Source: DASZIT01 sp036268775
GTDB lineage: Bacteria > Actinomycetota > Acidimicrobiia > Acidimicrobiales > RAAP-2
Reading direction: 5' to 3'
Length of the DNA stretch: 64,000 nucleotides
Assembly: GCA_036268775.1 (NCBI GenBank)
Contig: DATATM010000012.1
Location: 1-64,000, forward strand
The position numbers and the translations under genes are program-made. Numbering within the stretch: position 1 is the stretch's first letter; every line of letters starts with the position of its first letter. Positions 52,058-60,644 of this stretch are shown here, piece after piece. Below the pieces are notes generated by a model that saw only the letters and a list, made by a program, of their open reading frames with translations, was not told the DNA's origin and did no database searches.

Positions 52058-52256
52058 CGGATCCTCCTTGGTCAAAACCAAGTCTACGGCCGAGGATTTG
52101 GATCTGATGCTCGACTTGCACGAGTACCGAAAGGTGGTCGGTATCTATGAGAACGTCACGCCCGTCCTCGAGGGCGGCCAGCAGATCAAGTGCCTCGTCA
52201 AGCTGGTAAACCACGCGGTCGGGTGGCTCCCGTTCGTACCGTATCGCCACGCGCAT
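52047..52256 (-). CDS. 69-residue hypothetical protein coupled to the HTH gene
   Basis: ATG 52256 has GGAGG five bases upstream. The protein (starting MRVAIRYEREPPDRVV) is acidic in the middle (ALDLLAALEDGRDVLIDTD) and has no recognised motif. Its stop overlaps the HTH start by 11 bases. It may be the first gene of a two-gene module. A toxin-antitoxin role is only one possibility. Confidence 0.55.
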   Translation of the reverse strand: MRVAIRYEREPPDRVVYQLDEALDLLAALEDGRDVLIDTDHLSVLVQVEHQIQILGRRLGFDQGGSDVH

Positions 52257-52349
52257 CCAGTCCTCCTGATCACGGGTTGAGCCCATGGACAGGCTGCCAC
52301 TCGGCCGTGACCCTCGACGTCGGTGACCGGGTCTTCTATGACCGACGGC

Positions 52350-54083
52350 TCAGCCCGGGTGCACCACGTGTCCGGGAAGCCGACCGGTGAGCTCACCGTG
52401 AAGGACGAGGGGGACGCCGTTGACCACCGTCGCCTGCACCCCGTGGCCCCACGCCTTGAAGCGGCCGACGCCACCGGGTAGGTCGTGAACGAACTCCTTC
52501 TTCCACGGCCCGATGGTGTCGGGATCGAAGACCATGATGTCGGCCCACCCTCCTGGCTTCAGCAGTCCGCGGTCGGCGATGCCCAACAGGGCGGCGGGGA
52601 TCTGGGTGATCTGGCGGATGCCCTCCTCCAGGGACCACACCTCCCGGTCGCCGACCCAGGTGCGGAGGAAATAGGAGCTCCAGTCGGCACCGTCGTCCCG
52701 GGCCAGATGGGCGCCTCCGTCGGAGACCCCGATGATCATCCGGGGATCGTGCTGGGCGATGCCGACTGCCTCCGACCATTCCGGGCTTTCGGTCCGCCAC
52801 CGGAACTCGGTGGCGAAGTCCTCGGCCAGGGCCAGATCGAGGAGGGCGTCGGCCGGCGCCACTCCCTGTTCGTCGGCAATGTCGCGGATGGAGCGTCCCT
52901 GGAGTTTGTCGTGCTCGGGCAGCACAACCCGGTCGACGTAGACGGCGTTCCAGAGCGGAGGCGGCACGGTGGTGCCGGCCGCTGGGTCGCGGTTGTAATT
53001 CTCGACGGCGTCCCGGAGCTCGACCCGGGCGGCCGGGTCGCGCAGCAACGCCGCCCGTTCGTCATCCGGCAGCCGGAGCATGTGCAGCCAGCTCGGCACG
53101 GCCAGGTAGTGGAGATTGGCCGGCCCCACCGTCAGGCTCCGGTCGAAGGGACGAGTGATGAGGAGCGAGTACACCGGGGTGCCGGCCACCGTGGCCCGGT
53201 CGAGGAACTCGACCGAGGCCTCCCAGGTGGCGGTGGGGGCATCCACCTTGTTCCGGCCGCCGAGGCCCTGGATGATCACCGGGAGGCCACTGGCGGCGCC
53301 GATGTCGACCAGCAGCTGCTTGTCCTCGTCATCCAGACCGCCGATCGAGCTGGAAGGGAGGAAGGCGATCGAGCCGGTACCGGCCTGTCCGACGGCGCGG
53401 GCAAGGGCGAGGAGTTCGGCTCGGTCGCTGACCCGGGAGGGGACCGGCCTCCCGTCGTTGTCGAGGTGGGTGGGCGCCGCCGACGAGGACATCCCCGCCG
53501 CGCCGGCCTCCATGGCCTCGGTGACCAGTTCCACCATCCCGGCGATCTCGGCCTCGGTGGCCGGACGATCGCTGGCGTCCTCCCCCATCACCCACCGCCG
53601 CAGGTTGGAATGGCCGACATAGCAGCCGAAGTTCACCCCGAGCTTGCCCGAGCGATTGGCCAGGAATTCCGGGAAGGTGGTGCACTCGTCCCACTGCACC
53701 CCGCTGAGCGCTACCGGGTCCATGTTCTCCACCTGGGCGAAGATGCCGCCGAGGAAGTCCCGGTCCTCGGGGCGCACCGGGGCGGCAGAAAAGCCGCAGT
53801 TCCCGGCGACCACTGTGGTGACGCCGTGGTAGCAGGACATGGTGGCGTAGGGATCGAAGGTGATCTGGGGGTCGTAGTGGGTGTGGATGTCGACGATCCC
53901 GGGTGCCACCACCATGCCGGTGGCATCAATCTCCTCGTCGGCGGTGGCCCCGTCCAGCGGCCCCATGGCCGCCACCTTCCCCGCCCGCACCCCGACATCG
54001 ACCCGTCGACGCGGCAAGCCCGATCCGTCGACTACGAAACCACCGCGCACGACCAGGTCGTAATGATTGGTGTTGCCGGCCAT
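52350..54083 (-). CDS. D-aminoacylase / N-acyl-D-amino-acid deacylase-like amidohydrolase
   Basis: 577 residues; ATG 54083 has AAAGGAGG about 8 bases upstream. DLVVRGGFVVDGSGLP opens the sandwich, APGIVDIHTHYDPQITFD gives HxH, AGNCGFSAAP the Cys, GVSDGGAHL the late Asp, and KPGGWADIMVFDPDTIGPW the closing sandwich. It is only moderately similar to the one at 48138. It is transcribed divergently from the second TauD-like gene, from promoter site D. Confidence 0.86.
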   Translation of the reverse strand: MAGNTNHYDLVVRGGFVVDGSGLPRRRVDVGVRAGKVAAMGPLDGATADEEIDATGMVVAPGIVDIHTHYDPQITFDPYATMSCYHGVTTVVAGNCGFSAAPVRPEDRDFLGGIFAQVENMDPVALSGVQWDECTTFPEFLANRSGKLGVNFGCYVGHSNLRRWVMGEDASDRPATEAEIAGMVELVTEAMEAGAAGMSSSAAPTHLDNDGRPVPSRVSDRAELLALARAVGQAGTGSIAFLPSSSIGGLDDEDKQLLVDIGAASGLPVIIQGLGGRNKVDAPTATWEASVEFLDRATVAGTPVYSLLITRPFDRSLTVGPANLHYLAVPSWLHMLRLPDDERAALLRDPAARVELRDAVENYNRDPAAGTTVPPPLWNAVYVDRVVLPEHDKLQGRSIRDIADEQGVAPADALLDLALAEDFATEFRWRTESPEWSEAVGIAQHDPRMIIGVSDGGAHLARDDGADWSSYFLRTWVGDREVWSLEEGIRQITQIPAALLGIADRGLLKPGGWADIMVFDPDTIGPWKKEFVHDLPGGVGRFKAWGHGVQATVVNGVPLVLHGELTGRLPGHVVHPG

Positions 54084-54134
54084 CAGCGGCCCTCCTTTGT
54101 CCGGGGGCATCGCCCACCGAGGTTGCCGATCCGC

Positions 54135-54202
54135 ATCCTATCCGCCTACCGGCTTACTCTGTCAATCGTTTGATTGCCAATGGCGGATGGAGCCGGTACG
54201 CT
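54135..54202. promoter_or_regulatory. CAAACG-type element with divergent promoters, site D
   Basis: CAATCGTTTG (54163-54172; CAAACGATTG on the other strand) forms part of the inverted repeat CAATC-GTTT-GATTG. On the plus strand it lies one base before -35 TTGCCA (54174-54179), with a 17-bp spacer and -10 TACGCT (54197-54202). On the minus strand it overlaps TTGACA, with TAGGAT 19 bp further on, a weaker match. One regulator could control both directions. Confidence 0.72.
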
Positions 54203-54229
54203 CCCCCCAGCGGCAAAAAAGGAGAGTCG

Positions 54230-55081
54230 GTGGGGGTTGCCACAATGTCCATCACACCGCTCACCCCCGCCATCGGCGGCGAGGTGGGAGGCGTCGATCT
54301 GGCTCAGCCGTTCGACGACACCACGGTTGAGGCGCTGCGGGGTGGACTGCTGGCCCACAAGGTCCTGTTCTTCCGATCCCAACCCATGACCGAAGACGAG
54401 CAGGTGCGCCTGGCCAGCTGCTTCGGGGCGATCGACATTCCCCTGTTCCGCACCGCTTCGTCGGGCCGGCCCGAGGTGCTGGTACTCGACCAGGTGGCTC
54501 CGAGAGGCGAGGGGGCCGACAGTTGGCATGCCGACAACACCTACATGGAGACGCCGCCGATGGCATCGATCCTCCAGGCCATCCGCCTCCCCGACACCGG
54601 CGGCGACACCTGCTTCGCCAGCATGGAGGCCGCCCACGATGCGCTGTCGCCGGCGATGCAGAATTTCCTGGCCGGCCTCACCGCGGTGCACTCCCTCGAG
54701 ATCATGGCCGAGCGCACCCGACACGTCGCCAACGCCTCGCTCCGTGACGAGGTGGCCAAGTGGCCGCCGGTGGTGCACCCGGTGGTCCGGGTCCACCCCG
54801 AAACCGGCCGGCGGCTCCTCAACGTGAACGCCAACTGGACATCCCACATCGTGGAGTTGAGCCGGGCGGAGGGGAACGCCCTGCTCGCCTTCCTCTACCA
54901 GCACCTGCAGGCGCCGGAGTTCCAGGTCCGGTTCCACTGGGCAGAGGGTTCGGTGGCCATCTGGGACAACCGAGCCGTCCAACACTACGCCGTCCCCGAC
55001 TACACCGAACGCCGGGTGATGCAACGGGTCACCATCACCGGCGACCGTCCTTTCGGACCCGACCACTCGGGTCCGCCGTGA
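54230..55081 (+). CDS. TauD-family Fe(II)/2-oxoglutarate dioxygenase
   Basis: 283 residues from GTG 54230, preferred because AAGGAG lies five bases upstream; ATG 54245 is the alternative. The iron triad is His100-x-Asp102 (DSWHADNTY) and His252 (AVQHYAVPDY), with Arg in RVMQRVTITGDRP, close to the positions in taurine dioxygenase. LTPAIGGEVGGVDLAQP is a typical TauD opening. Substrates of this subgroup include taurine, alkyl sulfates and phenoxyacetates. It leads a unit with a cupin and an F420-type oxidoreductase. Confidence 0.88.
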   Translation: MGVATMSITPLTPAIGGEVGGVDLAQPFDDTTVEALRGGLLAHKVLFFRSQPMTEDEQVRLASCFGAIDIPLFRTASSGRPEVLVLDQVAPRGEGADSWHADNTYMETPPMASILQAIRLPDTGGDTCFASMEAAHDALSPAMQNFLAGLTAVHSLEIMAERTRHVANASLRDEVAKWPPVVHPVVRVHPETGRRLLNVNANWTSHIVELSRAEGNALLAFLYQHLQAPEFQVRFHWAEGSVAIWDNRAVQHYAVPDYTERRVMQRVTITGDRPFGPDHSGPP

Positions 55082-55140
55082 TCATCGACCGGAAGGTGAC
55101 GATCACCCAACCCGACCCACCGACCAAGGAGCACCGCGCC

Positions 55141-55596
55141 ATGGGCCCACGCATCACCCACCTCGACACCGGGCCCTGGCAGGAGGTACGAGCCCTCGCC
55201 TTCGAGGATGGTCGGACCGCCTCGGTCCGGGAGCGGTGGCTGGACTTCACCCCCGGGTTCCTCGCCCTCTACGCCGAATGGGACCCGGGGATGATGATCC
55301 ATGCCCACGGTCACAATTCCGACCATGTGATCTTCGTCATCGAGGGCTCCATCACCTGTGGGGATCAGCAGTGCCCGAAGGGCACCCACATCGCCCTCGA
55401 CAAGGGCGACACCTTCGGTCCGTTCGTGGCCGGCCCGGACGGGGCGATGCTCTTCGAGGTCATGATGGGCGACCCCCGGTCTTTCCCTGCGGATCCCGAC
55501 GGGTGGAAACGACTGCTCGACCAGCACGGCGCCCGCCAGCTCCCCAACCCGCCGGTGGACATGCCCGCCTGGCTCGAGGACACCCGGAGCAGCTGA
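55141..55596 (+). CDS. Small cupin-domain protein
   Basis: 151 residues from ATG 55141 with AAGGAG nine bases upstream; a GTG at 55078 that overlaps the TauD stop would add 21 residues. The cupin metal motif HAHGHNSDHVIFVIEGSITCG is followed by a second strand region (GDTFGPFVAG). A catalytic or sensory role in the oxygenase unit is possible. It lies 3 bp before the luciferase-like gene. Confidence 0.75.
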   Translation: MGPRITHLDTGPWQEVRALAFEDGRTASVRERWLDFTPGFLALYAEWDPGMMIHAHGHNSDHVIFVIEGSITCGDQQCPKGTHIALDKGDTFGPFVAGPDGAMLFEVMMGDPRSFPADPDGWKRLLDQHGARQLPNPPVDMPAWLEDTRSS

Positions 55597-55599
55597 GCG

Positions 55600-56523
55600 A
55601 TGCAGGTCTCCTACGGGCTCCCGACGCACCGGGTCGACCGCCCGGCCGAATTCCTCACCGGCGACGCCATCGGGGAGTTGGCCCGGGCGGCGGAGGCGGC
55701 CGGGTTCGACGCCGTCTACACCACCGAGCACCCGTTCCCGGGCGACGCCTGGCTGGCCCACGGCGGCCATCACGCCCTCGATCCGATGGTCGCCCTCAGC
55801 TTCGCCGCCGCCACCACCACTTCGCTCCGTCTCCACACCAACCTGTTCGTGCCCGCCTACCGCAACCCGTTCCTGGCCGCCAAGGCAGTGGCCTCCCTCG
55901 ACGTGCTGAGCGCCGGCCGGGTGATCCTCGGGGTGGGGGCCGGCTACCTGCAGCCGGAGTTCGAGGCACTGGGTGTCCCCTTCGAGGATCGCAATACCAG
56001 GACCGACGATGCCATTGTCGCCATGAAGGCGGCCTGGACCGGAGAGCCGGTCATCAGGGAAGGGCCCGGGTATGCCGCCCCCGGCAACACCGCGCTGCCG
56101 CGACCCGTCCAGCGGCCCCATCCGCCGATCTGGATCGGGGGCAACAGCCGCCAAGCCATCCGCCGGGCGGTGGAACTGGCCGACGGGTGGTCGCCGTTCC
56201 CCACCACTGCCAAGACCGCGGCTCGCACCCATACCGCCCCGCTGTCGGGTCCGGACGAGTTGGCCCACCGCATCGGCTACCTCCGCGAGTACGCCACCAG
56301 TATCGGGCGGACCGCCCCGCTGGACGTGATCTTCATCCCCGAGGGCCTGGGCATGGGCCGGGCCGACTACGACCCGGGGGTCGCGGTGGCCTCCTGCAAG
56401 GCACTGGCCGAAGTGGGCGTCACCTGGGTAGCGGTGATGCTCCCCGGCGAGACCCGGGACGAGCAGCTTGCCGTCCTCCAGCGATGCGCCCGAGAGCTGA
56501 TCCCCGAGGTGCACCCCCTCTGA
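55600..56523 (+). CDS. Luciferase-like (LLM) F420-dependent-type oxidoreductase
   Basis: 307-residue TIM barrel of the bacterial luciferase superfamily. Hallmarks are ARAAEAAGFDAVYTTEHPFPG, VPAYRNPFLAAKAVASLDVLSAGR, LGVGAGYLQPEFEALGV and PPIWIGGNSRQAIRRAVELADGW. Motif wording is closest to the F420-type actinobacterial subfamily, but flavin monooxygenases such as SsuD share the fold, so the cofactor is not certain. It follows the TauD and cupin genes and ends the unit. Confidence 0.87.
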   Translation: MQVSYGLPTHRVDRPAEFLTGDAIGELARAAEAAGFDAVYTTEHPFPGDAWLAHGGHHALDPMVALSFAAATTTSLRLHTNLFVPAYRNPFLAAKAVASLDVLSAGRVILGVGAGYLQPEFEALGVPFEDRNTRTDDAIVAMKAAWTGEPVIREGPGYAAPGNTALPRPVQRPHPPIWIGGNSRQAIRRAVELADGWSPFPTTAKTAARTHTAPLSGPDELAHRIGYLREYATSIGRTAPLDVIFIPEGLGMGRADYDPGVAVASCKALAEVGVTWVAVMLPGETRDEQLAVLQRCARELIPEVHPL

Positions 56524-56573
56524 CCAGGGGATTCCATCGTGCATCGCCCGAATCGGGATTGTGCCTGAAACTC

Positions 56574-56602
56574 TTGCAAACGTTAGACTGACATGTTACG
56601 TT
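56574..56602 (+). promoter_or_regulatory. CAAACG-type element with promoter, site E (ABC transporter operon)
   Basis: -35 TTGCAA (56574-56579), a 17-bp spacer and -10 TACGTT (56597-56602) are seen. The element CAAACGTTAG (56577-56586) overlaps the -35 box, a repressor-type position. The longer match CAAACGTTAGACTGAC mirrors site B with one difference. Confidence 0.75.
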
Positions 56603-56709
56603 TCTCGCAGATAGCTCCCGGGGGGGACCAGCGCCGATGCGCCAGCGCATCTCCCTGAAGGGTTCAAAAGGCCGGGGTTGCCAGAGCGCAAACAGGGAGG
56701 AAAGTGCCG

Positions 56710-57822
56710 ATGCACAGGACCTTGCGGAGGATGGGCGGCACGGCTGCAGTGCTGGTGATCGGGGCAACGATGCTGGCGGCTTGCAGTAGCAACAGCGGCT
56801 CGTCGAGCACCACCACCGGTGCCGGCGGGAACATCAACTCCTCGGCGAACAGCGGCCCGAACACCCCGGCTCCCAAGCCGCTGGCCACCATGACCAGCGT
56901 GACCCTCACCGTCCCGGCCAAGGTCGAGAGCTTCGCCACCCCGATCGTGGCCCAGATGAACGGCGAGTTCACTAAAGAGAACCTGAACGTCACCATCGAG
57001 CTCGACCCGGGCGGGGCGGCCTCCGAACCCCAGGAACTGGCCCAGGGAACCGCCCAGATCACTGAGACCGGCCTCAACGCCGGCACCCTCAACGCAATGT
57101 CACAGGGCGTGGGACTGCGCTATGTCGGCTACCCCTACACCTACCAAACCGGGGACAAGGAGGGGTTCTGGGTCAACAAGACCTACCTGAACAAGAACGG
57201 CACCCTCAACAAGTCGATGCTCTCCACCTTCAAGATCACCCTGGGGACTGCCGGGGTGGCCTCCTCGTCGGCCCTCCCCGTCCAGCAGTGGCTGCAGAAG
57301 TCGGGGGTCAGTCTCTCCCAGGTCTCGATTTCCAACTTGTCGGGGGCGGCTCTCGTGACCGCGCTGCAGAACGGTGCCGTGCAAGGTGCCTACGCGCTGT
57401 CCCCCTACTACCAGCCGCTGCTCACCGACAGCCGGTTCGCGCTGGTCACTCCGACCCCGCTGGCCACCGGGGTCTATGAGATGAGCACCCAGTTCATCAG
57501 CCAGCAGCCGTTGGTGGCCCAAGCGATCATGCGGGCGCTGATCCGCACCGACCGCACCGACCTCACCCCGAACTACCGGAACAACCCCGCGGTGATGCAG
57601 ACCATCTCCACCTGGTTGGGCATCCCGGTCGCCACCATCAGCAACAATCCAGCGGTGGTGTTCAGCACCGACATGAACACCGCGGCGCTCGGCCCGCTGT
57701 TGACGGGGGTCCAGCAGATGTGGCTCACCGTCGGCGGGGTGCTGTCGTTCACCAAGCCCCTCACTGTGAAACAGGCGGTCGACCCGTCAGTGGTCAACGC
57801 CGTCCTGAAGGCCAAGTCGTAG
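56710..57822 (+). CDS. ABC transporter substrate-binding lipoprotein, SsuA/TauA/NMT1-like
   Basis: 370 residues. The signal peptide ends at a lipobox LAAC with the lipid-bearing Cys at residue 25, followed by a Ser/Thr/Gly-rich linker. The mature part has two lobes of the type seen for sulfonate, nitrate and pyrimidine-precursor binders (EPQELAQGTAQITETGLN). ATG 56710 is preferred since GGGAGG is nine bases upstream; GTG 56704 is in frame. It delivers substrate to the permease and ATPase that follow. Confidence 0.86.
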   Translation: MHRTLRRMGGTAAVLVIGATMLAACSSNSGSSSTTTGAGGNINSSANSGPNTPAPKPLATMTSVTLTVPAKVESFATPIVAQMNGEFTKENLNVTIELDPGGAASEPQELAQGTAQITETGLNAGTLNAMSQGVGLRYVGYPYTYQTGDKEGFWVNKTYLNKNGTLNKSMLSTFKITLGTAGVASSSALPVQQWLQKSGVSLSQVSISNLSGAALVTALQNGAVQGAYALSPYYQPLLTDSRFALVTPTPLATGVYEMSTQFISQQPLVAQAIMRALIRTDRTDLTPNYRNNPAVMQTISTWLGIPVATISNNPAVVFSTDMNTAALGPLLTGVQQMWLTVGGVLSFTKPLTVKQAVDPSVVNAVLKAKS

Positions 57823-57877
57823 CGGGGCGCAACCCTCGTAGCGCGAGCGACATGATGCCTGGCGCCGGGAGCGTTCT

Positions 57878-58720
57878 GTGGACACGGTGATGTTGAATGG
57901 TCATGTGAGCGAGGTGACCGGCCGGCCGCGGATCAACTTTGAAGGTGTCGAGCGGGTCTTCGCCGACCGCCACCGGGAAGTGAAAGCCCTCGGCCCCCTC
58001 GACCTCGCTATCGGGGAGGGCGAATTCCTCAGCGTGGTGGGGCCGTCCGGTTGTGGCAAGTCGACCCTGCTCCGACTGGTCGGAGGCCTGCTCCCGCCCA
58101 GCGCCGGGCGCATCGACATTGTCCACCGGGACCCGTCCCGCCACCTGGTGGCCATGGTCTTCCAGGACCACAGCGTGTTCCCCTGGCGGACGGTGGCCCA
58201 GAACGTCCAGATGGGCCTCGACATCGCCACCGAGCTTCCGAAAGCGGAGAAGGAGGAGCGAGTCAGGCACTGGCTCGACCGGCTCGGGCTCACCGACGTT
58301 GCCGACGCCCATCCCGCCACCCTTTCCGGCGGGATGCGCCAACGGGTGTCCATCGCCCGGGCCCTGGCTGTCGACCCGGAGATCCTCCTGATGGACGAGC
58401 CCTTCGCCTCTCTCGACGCCCAACTCCGGATGCTCCTCCAGGACGAGCTGCTGCGACTGTGGGAAGAGGATCGCCGCACGGTGGTTTTCATCACCCACAG
58501 CATCGACGAGGCGGTGGTCCTCGGGGACCGGGTGGTGATCATGGGCGCTCGGCCCGGCACCATCAAGGCCTCGTTCGAGGTGCCGTTCGCCCGCCCTCGG
58601 GACCTGAGCCTCCGGGGCAGCGCCGAGTTCGGTGAAGTGGTCCAGCGCATCTGGGAGCTCCTCCGCCAGGAAGTCATCACCGAACTGGCTGAGAGCCGGA
58701 ACGAAGCGGTGGGGCACTGA
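57878..58720 (+). CDS. ABC transporter ATP-binding protein, SsuB/TauB-like
   Basis: 280 residues; GTG start with GGGAG upstream. Walker A is GPSGCGKS (55-62), the Q-loop is VFQDHSVFPWRT, the signature LSGGMRQR (149-156), Walker B ILLMDEP (169-175), and the H-loop FITHSIDEAV. The VFQ...PW Q-loop is typical of the nitrate/sulfonate/taurine subfamily. It is the second gene of the importer unit. Confidence 0.93.
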   Translation: MDTVMLNGHVSEVTGRPRINFEGVERVFADRHREVKALGPLDLAIGEGEFLSVVGPSGCGKSTLLRLVGGLLPPSAGRIDIVHRDPSRHLVAMVFQDHSVFPWRTVAQNVQMGLDIATELPKAEKEERVRHWLDRLGLTDVADAHPATLSGGMRQRVSIARALAVDPEILLMDEPFASLDAQLRMLLQDELLRLWEEDRRTVVFITHSIDEAVVLGDRVVIMGARPGTIKASFEVPFARPRDLSLRGSAEFGEVVQRIWELLRQEVITELAESRNEAVGH

Positions 58721-59652
58721 TGGCCGCCGAAGAGACGAAAGCCGTCGACCGGCCCGGGGGTCCCTCCCCGTCGGACGGCATCACCTTCCCCAAGGCCGCT
58801 GGCAGCCCGGCCAACGCCGGCCGGCCAGGGGGTCCGAGCATCGTCACCCGCCAACCCGGCGCGCAGGAATCCGACCCTCGGCGATACCGCAACCGCCGGC
58901 GGCGGCTTGAGGTCGGGCTGGGGATCGCCATCCCGGTCCTGTTGTTCGCCGGGTGGCAGTGGGCCTCGAAGACCGGCGCTCTCGATCCCCGGTTCTTCCC
59001 GGCGCCCTCCGACCTCTGGTCCACCGCGGTGCGGCTGTTCCAGACCGGAGTCATGGGCCACGAGATCGTCACCAGCTTCCGCCGGGTGTTCGAAGGCTTC
59101 TTCATGGGGGTGGCCGCCGCCCTCATCCTCGGGGTGGCCATCGGCGCCTCCCATATCGCCCGGTCCGCCCTCCAGCCGGTGATCTACGGATTCTGGGCCA
59201 TCCCCAAGCTCGCCATCCTTCCCCTCCTGCTGTTGTTCTTCGGCCTCAGCGAGTTCCCGATCATCCTCCTCATCGCCATCGAGTGCTTCTTTCTGGTGCT
59301 CATCCCCACCATCGCCGCGGTTTCGACGGTGAGCGAGTCCTACCGCGAGGTGGCGACCTCCTTCAACGCCGGCCGACTCCAGATGCTGCGCTATGTCCTC
59401 ATTCCCGGGGCCATGCCGCTCATCGTGGTCGCCCTCCGGCTGGCCGCCGGCGCCTCGGTGCTGGTGATGGTGGCCGGCGAGTACATCGACGGCAAGGAGG
59501 GGTTGGGGTTCTTCATCTTCAACTCGTGGCAGCTGTTCGAGCCGAAGCAGATGTATGTGGGGATCATCGTGGTTTCGATCCTCGGGACCATCTGGACCCT
59601 GGTGGTGCAGGCGGTGGGCCGGTACCTCACCCGCTGGCAGCGGGAGACATGA
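58720..59652 (+). CDS. ABC transporter permease, SsuC/TauC-like
   Basis: 310 residues; the ATG overlaps the ATPase stop by one base (TGATG). A ~60-residue Pro/Gly-rich cytosolic N-terminus precedes about six membrane helices. The EAA loop is YREVATSFNAGRLQMLRYVLIPGAMP. It completes the importer together with the lipoprotein and ATPase. The substrate is unknown, though sulfonates, other organic anions or aromatic acids are possible. Confidence 0.93.
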   Translation: MAAEETKAVDRPGGPSPSDGITFPKAAGSPANAGRPGGPSIVTRQPGAQESDPRRYRNRRRRLEVGLGIAIPVLLFAGWQWASKTGALDPRFFPAPSDLWSTAVRLFQTGVMGHEIVTSFRRVFEGFFMGVAAALILGVAIGASHIARSALQPVIYGFWAIPKLAILPLLLLFFGLSEFPIILLIAIECFFLVLIPTIAAVSTVSESYREVATSFNAGRLQMLRYVLIPGAMPLIVVALRLAAGASVLVMVAGEYIDGKEGLGFFIFNSWQLFEPKQMYVGIIVVSILGTIWTLVVQAVGRYLTRWQRET

Positions 59653-60644
59653 GCGGGGTCGGCACCCGCCGACTCGGGAGCCGGGGTCTGGTCACCTCCG
59701 CACAGGGCCTCGGCTGCCTGGGGATGGGTGGCGCCTACGGGCCGGTCGACGAGACCGAGGCGGTGGCCACCATCCACCGGGCCATCGAGCTCGGGGTCAC
59801 CCTGTTGGACATGGCCGACGTCTATGGGCCCTACGTGGTGGAGGAGCTGGTCGGACGGGCGGTGGCCGGTCGACGTGACCAGGTGGTGATCGCCACCAAG
59901 TTCGGCAGCCGGTGCCAGCCGGACGGGACCTGGTTGGGGCTCGACAGCCGCCCCGAGTACCTGCGCCAGGCGGTGCAGGCGTCGCTCAGCCGGCTGGGGG
60001 TGGAGCACATCGATCTCTATTACCAGCACCGGGTCGATCCGGACGTCCCCATCGAGGAGACCTGGGGAGCGCTCGCCGACCTGGTCCAGCAGGGACTGAT
60101 TGGCTACCTCGGGCTCTGTGAGGCGGCCCCGTCGACCATCAGAAAAGCCCACGCCGTCCACCCGGTCACCGCCATCCAATCGGAGTACTCCCTGTTCTCA
60201 AGAGAGCCGGAGGCCGAGGTCCTGGCGACGGTGCGGGAGCTGGGCATCGGGTTCGTGGCCTACTGCCCACTCGGACGCGGCCTGCTCACCGGCACCCTGT
60301 CCCCCGACGACCGCTTCGACCCCGGGGACAGCCGCCACGCCAGCCCCCGGTTCGAAGGAGTCAACCTGGAGCAGAACCTGGTCCGGGCCGATCAGGTGGC
60401 CGACCTGGCCCGGCGGATCGGCATCTCCCCTGCCCAGCTCGCCCTGGCTTGGCTGTCGAGTCGCGGCGACGACGTGGTGGCCATCCCCGGCAGCACCACC
60501 CGCGACTTCTTGGAGGAGAACGCCGATGCCGTCTCGGTCCACCTCGACGACGGGATCCTTGCGGAGCTCGACCGGCTGGCCCCGCCCGGCGCCGCCGCCG
60601 GCGCCCGCTTCGCGCCCGCCCTGGCCGCCACTGTGAACCGATGA
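59649..60644 (+). CDS. Aldo/keto reductase
   Basis: 331 residues; ATG 59649 overlaps the permease stop as ATGA. The catalytic tetrad fits Asp54, Tyr59 (LLDMADVYGP), Lys84 (VIATKFG) and His127 (YYQHRVD). C-terminal VAIPGSTTRDFLEEN binds the NADP phosphate. The protein resembles the pyridoxal-reductase-like or YhdN group. In the importer operon it probably reduces or dehydrogenates an aldehyde or ketone of the imported compound. Confidence 0.9.
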   Translation: MSGVGTRRLGSRGLVTSAQGLGCLGMGGAYGPVDETEAVATIHRAIELGVTLLDMADVYGPYVVEELVGRAVAGRRDQVVIATKFGSRCQPDGTWLGLDSRPEYLRQAVQASLSRLGVEHIDLYYQHRVDPDVPIEETWGALADLVQQGLIGYLGLCEAAPSTIRKAHAVHPVTAIQSEYSLFSREPEAEVLATVRELGIGFVAYCPLGRGLLTGTLSPDDRFDPGDSRHASPRFEGVNLEQNLVRADQVADLARRIGISPAQLALAWLSSRGDDVVAIPGSTTRDFLEENADAVSVHLDDGILAELDRLAPPGAAAGARFAPALAATVNR

